The translations under genes were made by a program, and so were the position numbers. A stretch of DNA of 64,000 nucleotides from Pantoea agglomerans NBRC 102470 (GTDB taxonomy: Bacteria > Pseudomonadota > Gammaproteobacteria > Enterobacterales > Enterobacteriaceae), in assembly GCF_001598475.1 (NCBI RefSeq), contig NZ_BCZA01000003.1, positions 1-64,000 on the forward strand, written 5' to 3'. This document shows, piece after piece, positions 46,197 to 55,439 of this stretch. Numbering within the stretch: the stretch's first letter is position 1; every line of letters starts with the position of its first letter. The notes beneath the pieces were generated by a model. The model worked only from the letters and a program-made list of their open reading frames with translations, did not search any database and was not told where the DNA came from.

Positions 46197-47165
46197 TCAG
46201 TAACCGGCGGCGAGGATCTGCTGCTCTGCCGCCGCCAGCGAGTCGCACTGGCCGCTGGCGCGCAGGCAGCAGGCGAGTTGAAGTCGCAGTGATGCGGGCA
46301 CCGGCCGCTGCTGATTCAGCACCTGCTCAATCCAGCGCGCGGTTACCTCTGCCGTCTTATCGGCCGGCAGTTCAACGGCCACTTCGGGCTGACGCTCAAC
46401 CCACACTTCCGCTTCTGCGCCTGCGCCCTGAATCATGCTGATCGCCGGGCAGCGCTGTGGATTGGCATAGACTTCCCCTTCGGTGCCATTGAGCAGTATC
46501 GCAGGCGCATCGATGTCACTGAAGAATTTCGCCACACGCGGTACATACTCTGGGTGCGACACGCTCGACAGACGCAGCGCCGCACGTTCGGCAAACGGGG
46601 TCGCCAGTTTTGCCAGCGTATGCGCGCTGTTACGCACGCCCATTCGCCAGCGCAGCGACAGCTGTTTCGCCATTGGCGGGCAGAGATGATCGATGGTGAT
46701 AAAGGCGAGTTCGCCCTGATCGAGTTTTGCCTGCGCCGCCTCTGCGGTGGTGACGGGGGTAATACCCAGCGCGGCAAACACCGCTTCACTGGTGATGCGC
46801 GTCGCGTCGTCGCTGACGCCATGCACCAGCACCGGGAAGCCGAGTTTCACCAGCAGCAGCGCCAGCAACGGCGTAAGATTGCCCTGCCGACGCGCACCGT
46901 TGTAGCTGGGGATCACAACCGGCATCGGGCGGTTTTCCGGCGCCTGCAGTTGCATCATCTGCGCCTGCATCGCCTGATAAAAGCCGCGCATTTCCGCTTC
47001 GCCTTCGCCTTTAATACGCAGCGCAATCAGAATGCCGCCCAGCTCCAGGTCCGGCACCTCGCCCGCCAGCATCGCGCCATAGAGCGCCACGGCAGTATCA
47101 AAGTCGATATCGCGGGCATGATTTTTACCGCGACCAATCTCTTTAATGATTTTATTCAGTTCCAT
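46197..47165 (-). CDS. ybiB: TrpD2-family DNA-binding protein YbiB
   Basis: A 322-aa protein of the anthranilate phosphoribosyltransferase fold (YbiB/TrpD2), which binds nucleic acids without sequence preference and is part of the E. coli LexA-linked dinG neighbourhood. The fold begins with an N-terminal helical bundle (MELNKIIKEIGRGKNHARDIDFDTAVALYGAML). It also has the VLVHGVSDDATRITSEAVF region, without the PRPP-binding motif of a true TrpD. The ATG at 47165 has GGAAG upstream; a GTG precedes it by one codon. It lies downstream of dinG as in E. coli. Confidence 0.9.
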   Translation of the reverse strand: MELNKIIKEIGRGKNHARDIDFDTAVALYGAMLAGEVPDLELGGILIALRIKGEGEAEMRGFYQAMQAQMMQLQAPENRPMPVVIPSYNGARRQGNLTPLLALLLVKLGFPVLVHGVSDDATRITSEAVFAALGITPVTTAEAAQAKLDQGELAFITIDHLCPPMAKQLSLRWRMGVRNSAHTLAKLATPFAERAALRLSSVSHPEYVPRVAKFFSDIDAPAILLNGTEGEVYANPQRCPAISMIQGAGAEAEVWVERQPEVAVELPADKTAEVTARWIEQVLNQQRPVPASLRLQLACCLRASGQCDSLAAAEQQILAAGY

Positions 47166-47191
47166 CACTCGCTTCCGGTTAAGTGCGCGGC

Positions 47192-49360
47192 TCAGCGCCG
47201 CGTGGGACGTCGTTTACGCACCGTGTTTTTTGGCACCACGGTGGCCGGTATCGCTGCCGGCTCTGGCGTTTCCGGCTGCTCAATCGGGAAGATCGGCAGC
47301 GCCGCTAACAGCCGGCTGCCGTAAGATTTGCTCAGCAGACGGCGGTCGTAAATGACGATTTCGCCATAACATTGATGGCTGCGAATCAGGCGTCCGACCT
47401 GTTGAATCAGGGTAAAAGAGGCGCTGGGTAAGCTCTGCACCTCAAACGGATAGCGTTTAAGGCTTTTCAGCCACTCGCCTTCGGTCAAAATTACCGGACT
47501 GTCTACCGGGGGAAAAGCGATTTTATGGATATGCACCTGACTCAGCAGATCGCCTTTGAGATCCAGCCCTTCGGCAAACGACTGCAGGCCAATCAGGATG
47601 CTGGTTTCCCCTTTGGCGACGCGCTGACGATGCAAATCGACCAGGCGGCTGCGCGGCTGATCGCCCTGAACCAGCATTGAGAGGCGCAGGTCGGGCAGAC
47701 AGGCGACAAACTGCTGCATCGCCCGGTTGCTGGCAAACAGCACCAGCACGCCTTTGTGCTTTTTCTCCGCCATCTGCTGCCGGAAGAAACCGGCCATCTC
47801 CGCGATATGCTCCGCTTCGTGCGTCATCAGCGGCTCATAGCGCATCTGCGGGATCACCAGCTTGCCCTGCTCCACGTGGTTAAACGGGGAGTCCAGTGCC
47901 ACAAAGCGGTCGCCCGCCTTCTCGCTGAGTCCCGACATCTCCTGCAGGCGGTTGAAACTGTTAAGCGATCGCAGGGTGGCGGAGGTCACGACCACGTGCG
48001 GAATTTTACGCCACAGCATCTTCTCCAGCTGGTCGCTGACGCGGATACCGGCGCAATGAAACAGCAGGTGCGCCTGACCTTCACGCAGCTCGCGGGTGAT
48101 CCACTTCGACACCGGCGCGCCAGAGGCTTTTTCCATCGCCGCCAGCCGCCACAGTTTACTGACCGATTCGAACCAGCCAAACTGGCGATTGAGCTGCAGC
48201 AGATTGCGATGCAGTCGCACCACATCCACCTTGCCGGTCTGCTCGCTCAGCGCATTAATCAAACCTTCACTCAGGCCGCGCAGCGCATCGCTGAGCTTAA
48301 AGAGCCGGGCGCAGAGATCCAGCAACTCCTGGGGCAACGCCCCCAGCACAAAGCGGAATTCGCCCGGCTGGTTATGCGGTGGCAGCAGCGGATTCAGCGC
48401 CTGAGCGGTAATCGTCAGCAGTTCACGCAGCTCATCGCAGTGCGCTTTCAGCCGCTCCGGGTTAGCCAGCGGCGGCGGCGATTTTGGCCGCATCTGCGTC
48501 ATAATGCTCTCTACCAGCTTGATAAAGAGGTCGAGCTGCAGGCTGCTCCAGCCCGGCGTGATGTCGGCGCTCATCTCCAGCGCATCGCGGGCCACTTCCG
48601 GCAGGTGATGCCCTTCATCCAGCACCAGCATCAGGTTTTTTGCCGGTGGCAGCACCGACTCATTCTCCATTGCTGCCATGACCAGCGCATGGTTCGCCAC
48701 CACTACATCGACCTGCTCGATTTCACGCCGCGCCACAAAGAACGGGCATTCACGATACCAGCGACAGTGTGCGCCAAGGCAGCTCGCTTTGTCGGTGGAA
48801 AGCCGCTGCCACAGGCTGTCGCTGACGTTCTCGTCGCTGTGATCGCGCAGGCCGTCCCACTGATAGCGATCCAGCGATTTCTGCAACCGGCCACACTGCG
48901 TCTGCTCCTCTTTAGTGCTGCTGACGGCGTCATCGTCCAGATAAAGCAGCAGATCGCCCTGCTCATCGTCATCGGCCGCCATCGCCGCCAGATTACGCGG
49001 ACAGACATAGCGCCCGCGGCCAAAGGCGGCAGTAAAGGTGAGATCGGGAATGATTTTTTTCAGCAGCGGCAGATCTTTGGTGAAGATTTGATCCTGCAGC
49101 GCCACGTTGGCGGTGCTGATCACCAGCCGCTTCTCCTGGGCGCGGCTGGCCGCGATGCCCGGGATCAGATAAGAGAGGGTTTTGCCCACGCCGGTTGGCG
49201 CTTCAACCGCCAGATGGCGCGAATCGTCGCCCGCCAGGCATTTCGCCACTTCGGCGATCATCTGGCGCTGCGGCGCACGTGGGATGAAGTCAGGCACCTG
49301 CTCCTGAAGCGCTTTATACCACTGCGCTATCTGGCTTTTTACTGCGGCTGTCAGGGCCAT
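47192..49360 (-). CDS. dinG: ATP-dependent 5'-3' DNA helicase DinG
   Basis: A 722-aa iron-sulfur helicase of the XPD-like family that unwinds forks, D-loops and R-loops and is induced by DNA damage. Walker A is APTGVGKT at about residues 52-59, and the DEGHH Walker B is near residue 248. The 4Fe-4S cluster Cys residues are in RYVCPRN and ASCLGAHCRWYRECPFF. The C-terminal helicase motifs SFAEGLDLKG and QQVGRLIRS are present, and the Arg/Lys-rich tail is kept. The start at 49360 gives MALTAAVKSQI as in E. coli. A LexA box lies 30 bases upstream. Confidence 0.95.
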   Translation of the reverse strand: MALTAAVKSQIAQWYKALQEQVPDFIPRAPQRQMIAEVAKCLAGDDSRHLAVEAPTGVGKTLSYLIPGIAASRAQEKRLVISTANVALQDQIFTKDLPLLKKIIPDLTFTAAFGRGRYVCPRNLAAMAADDDEQGDLLLYLDDDAVSSTKEEQTQCGRLQKSLDRYQWDGLRDHSDENVSDSLWQRLSTDKASCLGAHCRWYRECPFFVARREIEQVDVVVANHALVMAAMENESVLPPAKNLMLVLDEGHHLPEVARDALEMSADITPGWSSLQLDLFIKLVESIMTQMRPKSPPPLANPERLKAHCDELRELLTITAQALNPLLPPHNQPGEFRFVLGALPQELLDLCARLFKLSDALRGLSEGLINALSEQTGKVDVVRLHRNLLQLNRQFGWFESVSKLWRLAAMEKASGAPVSKWITRELREGQAHLLFHCAGIRVSDQLEKMLWRKIPHVVVTSATLRSLNSFNRLQEMSGLSEKAGDRFVALDSPFNHVEQGKLVIPQMRYEPLMTHEAEHIAEMAGFFRQQMAEKKHKGVLVLFASNRAMQQFVACLPDLRLSMLVQGDQPRSRLVDLHRQRVAKGETSILIGLQSFAEGLDLKGDLLSQVHIHKIAFPPVDSPVILTEGEWLKSLKRYPFEVQSLPSASFTLIQQVGRLIRSHQCYGEIVIYDRRLLSKSYGSRLLAALPIFPIEQPETPEPAAIPATVVPKNTVRKRRPTRR

Positions 49361-49389
49361 GATTTGCGTTACCACACCGAAAATATGGC

Positions 49390-49405
49390 CTGTATTTTTA
49401 CACAG
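49390..49405 (-). promoter_or_regulatory. LexA (SOS) box of dinG
   Basis: On the minus strand CTGT-GTAAAAAT-ACAG matches the CTGTN8ACAG consensus, 30 bases upstream of the dinG start codon. E. coli dinG is likewise SOS-controlled. Confidence 0.85.
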
Positions 49406-49520
49406 TATCCTGTTGGCGTCAGCTTTCGCGCCGAATTTTTCGTGCGACGTCGTAAATTTCAGCAGTTGCCCGTTTCAGGGTCGTGCGGGCAGCCCGTCAA
49501 CCCGGGCCGGTCCGGCACGA

Positions 49521-49552
49521 AGAAAGGCCAGCCGCATGAGCTAGCGGCTGGC
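49521..49552 (-). terminator. Terminator of the XRE-GNAT operon
   Basis: GCCAGCCGC and GCGGCTGGC form a 9-bp stem with an 8-base loop, then CTTTCTT on the minus strand. It touches the acetyltransferase stop codon. Confidence 0.8.
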
Positions 49553-50070
49553 TACGCCAGCACTTTGTACATATAGGTGGTGGCATCCAGCACGCCCGCG
49601 GTGGATTCGGCATAAAACGGGATCGACCCCGCCACCTGCCAGCCCAGCGAGCGATAGAGATCGCTGGCGACATCGCCGCTGCGCGTATCCAGCACCAGCA
49701 GCGTTTTGCCCTGCGCACGGGCCTGCTGCTCAGCGCGCTGCATCAGCTCACGCGCGATGCCCTGACGGCGCGCCTGCGGATGCACCAGCAATTTGCTGAT
49801 CTCCGCCCGGTGTCGGCCATTAGGCATGGCGCTGCCATTGAGAAGGACAGTACCCACGATACGACCGTGCTGCCGCGCAACGAATAGTTCGCTGTCCCCG
49901 TCTGCCAGACCGGCGATCCGCTGCTGCCAGAATCGCGTCATCACCTCTTCGTCTGCGGCATCAATAAAGCCGACGCTGGCGCCGTCTGCCACACAGGCCT
50001 GCAGCACCGCTGTAAGTTCGCCCAGTTGCTGTTGCGCTTCGTCGGCGCGAAGTATTGTGTAATCGATCAT
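49552..50070 (-). CDS. GNAT-family N-acetyltransferase
   Basis: A 172-aa acetyl-CoA-dependent acetyltransferase. The acetyl-CoA-binding motif A is VHPQARRQGIARELMQRAEQQARAQG (Q/RxxGxG/A variant), preceded by the AEISKLLV beta strand; motif B is DLYRSLGW. The substrate is unknown. The ATG overlaps the stop of the XRE-cupin regulator (ATGA), so the regulator probably controls it; such pairs often deal with amino-acid-like antimetabolites or polyamines, which is inference. Confidence 0.82.
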   Translation of the reverse strand: MIDYTILRADEAQQQLGELTAVLQACVADGASVGFIDAADEEVMTRFWQQRIAGLADGDSELFVARQHGRIVGTVLLNGSAMPNGRHRAEISKLLVHPQARRQGIARELMQRAEQQARAQGKTLLVLDTRSGDVASDLYRSLGWQVAGSIPFYAESTAGVLDATTYMYKVLA

Positions 50071-50630
50071 GGTTTCGCCACCACCAGTAAATAGCGCGCA
50101 CCGTCAGTCAGGTGCGCCTCAAAAGCCGATTTCCCGACCAGATGAAAACGTAAGCAGTCACCGGGCTTCAGCGCCCACTGCTGCGCCCCCATCGTGACGG
50201 TGAGGCCGCCCTCGCGCAGCCAGATATGCTGCTCCAGCCCCTGAATGGGTGGCGCATCATAATCTATACGTGCACCGGGTCGTAATTTGCCCTCAACCAG
50301 TTCGCATCGGAAATGAAGCGCAGGGGGTGAGACATTCCGGCGAATAAATCCGCTGGATTCATCCTGCCACACGGGCTGCTGGTCATCTCTGATCAGCAAA
50401 CTGGACTCCTCCTCCACTTCACTGAGCAGGCGCGACATCGTTAATCCGTAGGCAACACACAGACGGTTAAGCAGCGCAGCAGTAGGGCTGGTCTCGCTTC
50501 GCTCAATGCGCGATAATGACGCACGACTGATGCCCGTTGCGACAGCAAGTTCATCCAGCGACCAGCCGCGTTGCAGGCGTAATTCTGCCAGCCTCACCGC
50601 CAGTCGTTGCTCCGTATTCAGCTCTGACAT
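50067..50630 (-). CDS. XRE-family regulator with C-terminal cupin domain
   Basis: A 187-aa regulator. The helix-turn-helix is at about residues 10-65 (LRLQRGWSLDELAVATGISRASLSRIERSETSPTAALLNRLC), and the cupin domain at about 105-187 (RPGARIDYDAPPIQGLEQHIWLREGGLTV). This layout is common for amino-acid or polyamine-linked repressors. It is the first gene of an operon with the acetyltransferase. An inverted repeat lies just upstream of its start (50638-50670). Confidence 0.85.
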   Translation of the reverse strand: MSELNTEQRLAVRLAELRLQRGWSLDELAVATGISRASLSRIERSETSPTAALLNRLCVAYGLTMSRLLSEVEEESSLLIRDDQQPVWQDESSGFIRRNVSPPALHFRCELVEGKLRPGARIDYDAPPIQGLEQHIWLREGGLTVTMGAQQWALKPGDCLRFHLVGKSAFEAHLTDGARYLLVVAKP

Positions 50631-50637
50631 AGTGATT

Positions 50638-50670
50638 TCTCATATTTGGGAATAATTCTCTTATATGAGA
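50638..50670. promoter_or_regulatory. Inverted repeat upstream of the XRE regulator
   Basis: TCTCATAT (50638-50645) and ATATGAGA (50663-50670) are perfect inverted repeats 17 bases apart, starting 8 bases from the regulator's start codon. This is a candidate autoregulatory site. Confidence 0.45.
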
Positions 50671-50696
50671 TATAACGGAGAAACGGCGTATCAGTC

Positions 50697-50729
50697 AAGT
50701 TGTACATCGAGAAATGTATTGTACAACTT
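50697..50729. promoter_or_regulatory. MlrA-type operator between the XRE gene and mlrA
   Basis: AAGTTGTACA and TGTACAACTT are 10-bp perfect inverted repeats with a 13-base spacer. The site closely resembles the published MlrA target at csgD (TTGTACA, about 12 bases, TGTACAA). It lies 50 bases before mlrA, so autoregulation is likely. Confidence 0.7.
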
Positions 50730-50779
50730 AGTCGGCTTCGTTATGGTAATTGCACTCAGACCAATCGAAAGAGGAATTT

Positions 50780-51514
50780 ATGACCTTATACAGTATCGGT
50801 GACGTCGCCGAGCGCTGTGGCATAAACCCAGTCACCCTGCGCGCCTGGCAGCGTCGTTATGGCTTACTGAAGCCGCAACGTACCGAAGGCGGACATCGTC
50901 AGTTTGACGAAGAAGATGTTCATCGCATCGAAGAGATTATGCGCTGGATTGAAAGCGGCGTGCCGGTCGGTAAAGTTAAGGCACTGCTGGAAGGTGGCGA
51001 TGTTGATGCCCATGACGGCTGGACCACACTCCAGGATGAGCTGATCAGCGTCCTGCGTCACGTCAGACCCGCTAAACTTCGTAATAAAATTGCCGCGATT
51101 GGTCGCGAACATCCGATTGATGCGCTGATCGATCATGTTTTTATGCCGGTGCGCCAGAAGCTGAGTCTGGATCAGAACACCGCCCGCACCATGTGCAGTC
51201 TGCTGGATGGTTTGCTGATCGATTATGTCGCGTTTTGCCTGACCGGCAGCCGCAAAAAATCGGGTAAAGATGCGCTGATTATTGGCTGGGGTATCGACGA
51301 TCGTACCCGAATCTGGCTGGAAGGCTGGCGTCTGTCGCAGCATGGCTGGCGGATTGATGTGCTGGCAGAACCGCTGGATTTACCGCGTCCTGAACTCTTT
51401 CCCGGCATGAATATGTTTGTCTTTACCGGTAAAAAACTGACCCGCCGCCAGCAGGAACAGCTGTCACACTGGCAGGAACAGGGCTATGCCGTGCGGTTGC
51501 ACGATCCCGCCTGA
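50780..51514 (+). CDS. mlrA: MerR-family regulator MlrA
   Basis: A 244-aa regulator like E. coli MlrA (YehV, 243 aa), an activator of csgD and curli/biofilm genes. The MerR DNA-binding domain is residues 1-70 ([40 protein letters not shown]). The C-terminal part is a degenerate cobalamin-binding-like domain without the vitamin B12 His motif ([20 protein letters not shown]). The start was set at 50780 because of AGAGGA upstream. It lies next to yohO and yehWXY-osmF, as in E. coli near 47 min. Confidence 0.9.
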   Translation: MTLYSIGDVAERCGINPVTLRAWQRRYGLLKPQRTEGGHRQFDEEDVHRIEEIMRWIESGVPVGKVKALLEGGDVDAHDGWTTLQDELISVLRHVRPAKLRNKIAAIGREHPIDALIDHVFMPVRQKLSLDQNTARTMCSLLDGLLIDYVAFCLTGSRKKSGKDALIIGWGIDDRTRIWLEGWRLSQHGWRIDVLAEPLDLPRPELFPGMNMFVFTGKKLTRRQQEQLSHWQEQGYAVRLHDPA

Positions 51515-51601
51515 TAACAAAAACGCACGCCGGGCACTTTGCCTGCTGCCTTGCGCGCGCTATTATCCCCGCCTCACTGTTAACGAGCTCAGGTTTTACC
51601 C

Positions 51602-51709
51602 ATGAACTGTAAAAAAGCTTTCTTCGCCACGCTGTTTTTTATTATGGCGGCAGGCGGCACCGGCGGTCTGATGCTGGTGGGATACTCTCTCATCGTTCAC
51701 TCACGCTAA
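51602..51709 (+). CDS. yohO: Small membrane protein YohO
   Basis: A 35-aa single-span protein, [20 protein letters not shown] followed by [15 protein letters not shown]. It matches E. coli YohO (35 aa), which has the same GGxGGxMLxGY core, and it lies in the same place between mlrA and yehW. The function is unknown. The Shine-Dalgarno is weak. Its last 20 bases overlap the 3' end of yehW on the other strand. It is easily missed by automatic annotation. Confidence 0.82.
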   Translation: MNCKKAFFATLFFIMAAGGTGGLMLVGYSLIVHSR

Positions 51710-52421
51710 GCCAGCGCTGCAGGCGTTCAAACAGGCGATCGCTGACTATCGCCAGCAGCGCCACCAGTAATGCCCCCTGAATGACATAGGCTGTATTAAA
51801 GCCGCTTAAGCCGATAATCACCGGCGATCCCAGACTTTTCGCGCCGACCGTCGAGGCGATGGCAGCGGTGCCGATGTTGATGATCACCGAGGTGCGTATC
51901 CCGGCGATGATGACCGGCGCAGCCAGCGCCAGCTCAATCTGCCACAGTCGCTGCCAGCTACTCATGCCGACCCCGATGGCGATCTCCCGACTGCTGGCCG
52001 GTACGCTATCAATACCCGCCAGCGTCCCCTGTAAAATCGGCAGCAATCCGTAGAGCAGCAGCGCCACGACTGCGGGCCAGGCGCCAAATCCCATCACCGG
52101 CACCGCAATCGCCAGCACTGCCACCGGCGGAATCGTCTGCCCTGCCGCCACAATGGTTTCCATCAGCGGCCGGAAGGCCCGGCCCGCCCGCCGCGTCACC
52201 AGCACACCACTGCCAATGCCAATCACGATCGCCAGCAGGCTGGCGGTGATCACCAGAAACAGATGCGCCAGCGTCAGCTGCCAGAAGCTCTCCTGCTGAT
52301 AGAGAGGCCGCGCCAGTTCGGGAAACCAGCGGTGAAACAGCGGCCCGCTGTAAGGCATCAGGGTCAGCAGCGCGCCGTAGAACAGCACCAGCCACAGCAG
52401 CGGATCCCTTAGCCTGCGCAT
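51690..52421 (-). CDS. yehW: Glycine betaine-type ABC transporter permease YehW
   Basis: A 243-aa inner-membrane permease of the ProW/OpuC family, as long as E. coli YehW, with about six spans. The core is [39 protein letters not shown], and the ATPase-contact loop is [26 protein letters not shown]. It is the last gene of the osmF-yehYXW operon. Its start overlaps the yehX end by 13 bases. Confidence 0.92.
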   Translation of the reverse strand: MRRLRDPLLWLVLFYGALLTLMPYSGPLFHRWFPELARPLYQQESFWQLTLAHLFLVITASLLAIVIGIGSGVLVTRRAGRAFRPLMETIVAAGQTIPPVAVLAIAVPVMGFGAWPAVVALLLYGLLPILQGTLAGIDSVPASSREIAIGVGMSSWQRLWQIELALAAPVIIAGIRTSVIINIGTAAIASTVGAKSLGSPVIIGLSGFNTAYVIQGALLVALLAIVSDRLFERLQRWLSVSER

Positions 52422-53356
52422 GTTAAATCCTCGCGCAGTTGCAGCAGATCGCCAAAGTGGAGCACGCCCAGCGGCCGCTGCTGATCGTCAATGACCGGCA
52501 GTTTATCGGTACGCCGGGCGATAAACTGCGACAGGGCATCGCGCAGCGTCAGTGCCGCAGCGATCGGTTCGCCCGGCAGCCACTCGCCGCGCCGCACGGC
52601 ATTACCGACCTGCTCCAGCGACAACAGCCGTACCCCCATTTCGCTGCGACCAAAGAAGTCGCGCACAAAATCATTTTTCGGCTGGGTCAGCAGCTCGACT
52701 GGCCTGCCCTGCTGAACAATCTCGCCGTTATCCATCAGCACAATACGGTCTGCCAGCGTCAGCGCTTCGTCGATGTCATGCGTCACCAGCACGATGGTGC
52801 GGCCCGACAGTTGATGAATGCGCAACATCTCCTGTTGCAGCACCCCGCGCGTCACCGGGTCGAGTGCACCAAACGGCTCATCCATCAGTAACACTTCCGG
52901 ATCCGCCGCCAGCGCCCGCGCCACGCCGATGCGCTGCTGCTGCCCACCCGAGAGCTGATGCGGATAGCGGTCCAGCAGCTGCGCATCGAGATTCAGCAGC
53001 GCCAGCAGCGCCGTGATACGTTCATTGACCTGTGCCCGGGGCCAGCCCAGCAGCACTGGCACCGTGGCGATATTCTTCCGCACCGTCCAGTGCGGAAACA
53101 GACCAATCGACTGGATCGCGTAGCCCATGTGCCGCCGCAGCGTGCGGGCATCGAGCTGGCGAATCGACTCTCCGGCAAAGCGGATTTCACCACTGTCAAA
53201 CTCCACCAGCCGGTTGATCATCTTCAGGGTGGTCGATTTGCCCGAACCGGAGGTGCCAAGCAGCACGCAAAATTCCCCTTTCGCCACCTGTAACGACAGA
53301 TCTTTCACCGCCGCTTTACCGTTAAACGCGCGGGAAACGCCGTCAAACTCAATCAT
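52409..53356 (-). CDS. yehX: Glycine betaine-type ABC transporter ATPase YehX
   Basis: A 315-aa ATPase (E. coli YehX, 308 aa). Walker A is GTSGSGKS at about residues 35-42, the signature LSGGQQQR, Walker [14 protein letters not shown] and switch VTHDIDEA, a form typical of osmoprotectant ATPases. A CBS-like regulatory segment is at the C-terminus (about 255-310, [21 protein letters not shown]). It overlaps yehY and yehW at its ends. Confidence 0.92.
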   Translation of the reverse strand: MIEFDGVSRAFNGKAAVKDLSLQVAKGEFCVLLGTSGSGKSTTLKMINRLVEFDSGEIRFAGESIRQLDARTLRRHMGYAIQSIGLFPHWTVRKNIATVPVLLGWPRAQVNERITALLALLNLDAQLLDRYPHQLSGGQQQRIGVARALAADPEVLLMDEPFGALDPVTRGVLQQEMLRIHQLSGRTIVLVTHDIDEALTLADRIVLMDNGEIVQQGRPVELLTQPKNDFVRDFFGRSEMGVRLLSLEQVGNAVRRGEWLPGEPIAAALTLRDALSQFIARRTDKLPVIDDQQRPLGVLHFGDLLQLREDLTCAG

Positions 53357-54524
53357 CTTTTCTCTCCAGCAGTGAGATCAGCAGGCGGAACAGCGCATCG
53401 ATGACCACCGCCAGCGCAATCACTGGGATCACACCCAGCAACACCAAATCAAGCGCACTGCTTAGCAGTCCCTGGAAAATAATCGCGCCAAAGCCGCCCG
53501 CGCCAATCAGCGCCGCAACCACCGCCATGCCCAGCGTCTGCACCACCACTACCCGCAGGCCCGCCAGCCAGACCGGCAGCGCCAGCGGCACATCCACCGC
53601 AATAAACTGCTGCCAGCCACTCATGCCGACGCCACGTGCACTCTCACGTACCTCGTGCGGCACCTGTTGCAGCCCCACCACCACGCTGCGCACCAGCGGC
53701 AGCAGGGCGTAAAGCACCAGCGCGATCAGCGCCGGAGCCATCCCAATGCCGCTGATGCCCCAGTCGCCGAGCCACGGAAACTGCTGAGCCAGTCCGGCCA
53801 GCGGCGCAATCAGCAGACCAAACAGCGCCACCGAGGGCACAGTCTGAATCACATTCAGCACACCGAACACCCCGCCCTGCCAGCCAGGCCGCCGGAACAG
53901 CGTGACGCCCAGCGGCAGCGCAATCATCAGCGCAGGCACCACCGTGCCCGTCAGCAGGGTGAGATGACGGCTCAGCGCGGCATCAAACACCGCGTGGCGG
54001 TTGGCATACTCTTTCAGCAGGGAGAGATCGCTGAGCTGGCCACTGAACAGCAGCAAAAGCGGCAATAGCCAGACCTGCAGATTGAGCAGCAGCTGTGCCA
54101 GCCGATGGCGGGTCAGTTGCCGCACCTGATCGGTGATCAGCAGCAGGATCAGCGCGCCGCTGCACCACAATCCGCTGGCAAAGCTGGTGCGCGCCAGACG
54201 GCTGCCCTGCTGGCTGAGTAAAGTGGCCTGATGACCGCTGAGCCAGATGATCGCCGCCAGCATCAGTTCTGCCGCCAGCAGCGCCAGCATCAGCGTGATG
54301 CGGGTCGGATGCCGCCACAGCAGCAGCCACAGCGTCAACAGCGGCAGCAGCAACAGCCCGAAGCGGCTAATCTGCCAGCCCATCAGCGGTTCACCCGCCA
54401 CCAGACGGTTTGGGGCGAAGTTCAGAAACGGCAATGCCACCAGCGCCAGAGTCAGCAGCGTCAGCAGCAGCAGTGCCACCGGCTGCTCAACCGGACGGCT
54501 TATCGCTTCCCGCGATATCTGCAT
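53349..54524 (-). CDS. yehY: Glycine betaine-type ABC transporter permease YehY
   Basis: A 391-aa inner-membrane permease (E. coli YehY, 385 aa). An N-terminal, extra-long hydrophobic part (about four spans, residues 15-185) precedes the usual OpuC-type permease core with NVIQTVPSVALFGLLIAPLAGL and the ARGVGMSGWQQFIAVDVPLALP loop. Two permeases of unequal size are normal for this system. It starts 3 bases after the osmF stop codon. Confidence 0.92.
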   Translation of the reverse strand: MQISREAISRPVEQPVALLLLTLLTLALVALPFLNFAPNRLVAGEPLMGWQISRFGLLLLPLLTLWLLLWRHPTRITLMLALLAAELMLAAIIWLSGHQATLLSQQGSRLARTSFASGLWCSGALILLLITDQVRQLTRHRLAQLLLNLQVWLLPLLLLFSGQLSDLSLLKEYANRHAVFDAALSRHLTLLTGTVVPALMIALPLGVTLFRRPGWQGGVFGVLNVIQTVPSVALFGLLIAPLAGLAQQFPWLGDWGISGIGMAPALIALVLYALLPLVRSVVVGLQQVPHEVRESARGVGMSGWQQFIAVDVPLALPVWLAGLRVVVVQTLGMAVVAALIGAGGFGAIIFQGLLSSALDLVLLGVIPVIALAVVIDALFRLLISLLERKDD

Positions 54525-54527
54525 CGG

Positions 54528-55439
54528 TTACAGCAGCTTTTTCTGCTGCAGCCATTCGGTCGCTACGCTGCTGGCATCCTGACCGTCGACCGCGATTTTG
54601 GCGTTGAGCTGCTGCAGCGTCTTCTCGTCAAGCGCGCTGAACACCGGCTTGAGCCACTCTGCAATCTCTGGATAGGCTTTGAGTACCGATTCACGGATCA
54701 CCGGCGTCGGCGCATAAATCGGCTGAACCCCTTTAGGATCGCTGAGCGTCTGCAGACCTAATGCCGCTACCGGACCGTCGGTGCCGTACGCCATCGCCGC
54801 GTTTACGCCGGAAGTCTGCTGTGCCGCTGCGCTGATGGTAACAGCGGTATCGCCGCCAGCCAGCGACAGCAGCTGGTCCTGCTTGAGGTCAAAGCCATAG
54901 GCTTTTTCAAAGGCGGGTAAGGCATCGCTACGTTCAATAAATTCTGCTGAGGCCGCCAGTTTGAAGGTACCGCCTTTTTTCAGCCAGGCGCTGAGGTCCG
55001 CCAGAGAGTTGAGCTGATTTTTTTCAGCCAGATCTTTTCGCACAGCGATGGTCCAGGTGTTATTGGCCGGAGCGGGTGTCAGCCAGACCAGATGGTTTTT
55101 CTCCGCATCCAGCTTCTTCACTTTCTCGTAGCCTTCGGTGGCATTTTTCCAGGCGCTGTCTTTCTCATCATTGAAGAAAAATGCACCGTTGCCGGTATAT
55201 TCCGGATAGATATCAAGTTCGCCCGCCGTGATGGCACCGCGCACCACCTGCGTGGTGCCGAGCTGAATTTTATTGACGGTTTTTACCCCGTGCTTTTCCA
55301 GCACCTGAAGAATCACATTGCCCAGCAGCGATCCTTCGGTATCAATTTTTGAGCCGACCCGCACCGGGTCCGCCGCCTGTGCTATCCCCATGCTGAGCAG
55401 CAAAGCGCTGACGCCCATCCAACCCCGAATTCTGACCAT
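54528..55439 (-). CDS. osmF: Glycine betaine-binding periplasmic protein OsmF (YehZ)
   Basis: A 303-aa OpuAC-type solute-binding protein (E. coli 305 aa). The signal peptide covers about residues 1-22. Blocks such as VGSKIDTEGSLLGN, QLGTTQVVRGAITAGELDIYPEYTGNGAFFF and GVNAAMAYGTDGPVAALGLQ are nearly identical to E. coli. The start at 55439 has AAGGA upstream and sits right at the signal peptide. The system takes up glycine betaine with low affinity and is controlled by RpoS in E. coli; I could not place the promoter here. Confidence 0.93.
   Translation of the reverse strand: MVRIRGWMGVSALLLSMGIAQAADPVRVGSKIDTEGSLLGNVILQVLEKHGVKTVNKIQLGTTQVVRGAITAGELDIYPEYTGNGAFFFNDEKDSAWKNATEGYEKVKKLDAEKNHLVWLTPAPANNTWTIAVRKDLAEKNQLNSLADLSAWLKKGGTFKLAASAEFIERSDALPAFEKAYGFDLKQDQLLSLAGGDTAVTISAAAQQTSGVNAAMAYGTDGPVAALGLQTLSDPKGVQPIYAPTPVIRESVLKAYPEIAEWLKPVFSALDEKTLQQLNAKIAVDGQDASSVATEWLQQKKLL

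Noticed and set aside
47756..49576. A very long open frame (606 codons) on the plus strand opposite dinG
   Set aside because: It is an antisense shadow of dinG: the codon bias belongs to dinG, the translation has no recognisable domain, and dinG is unmistakable.
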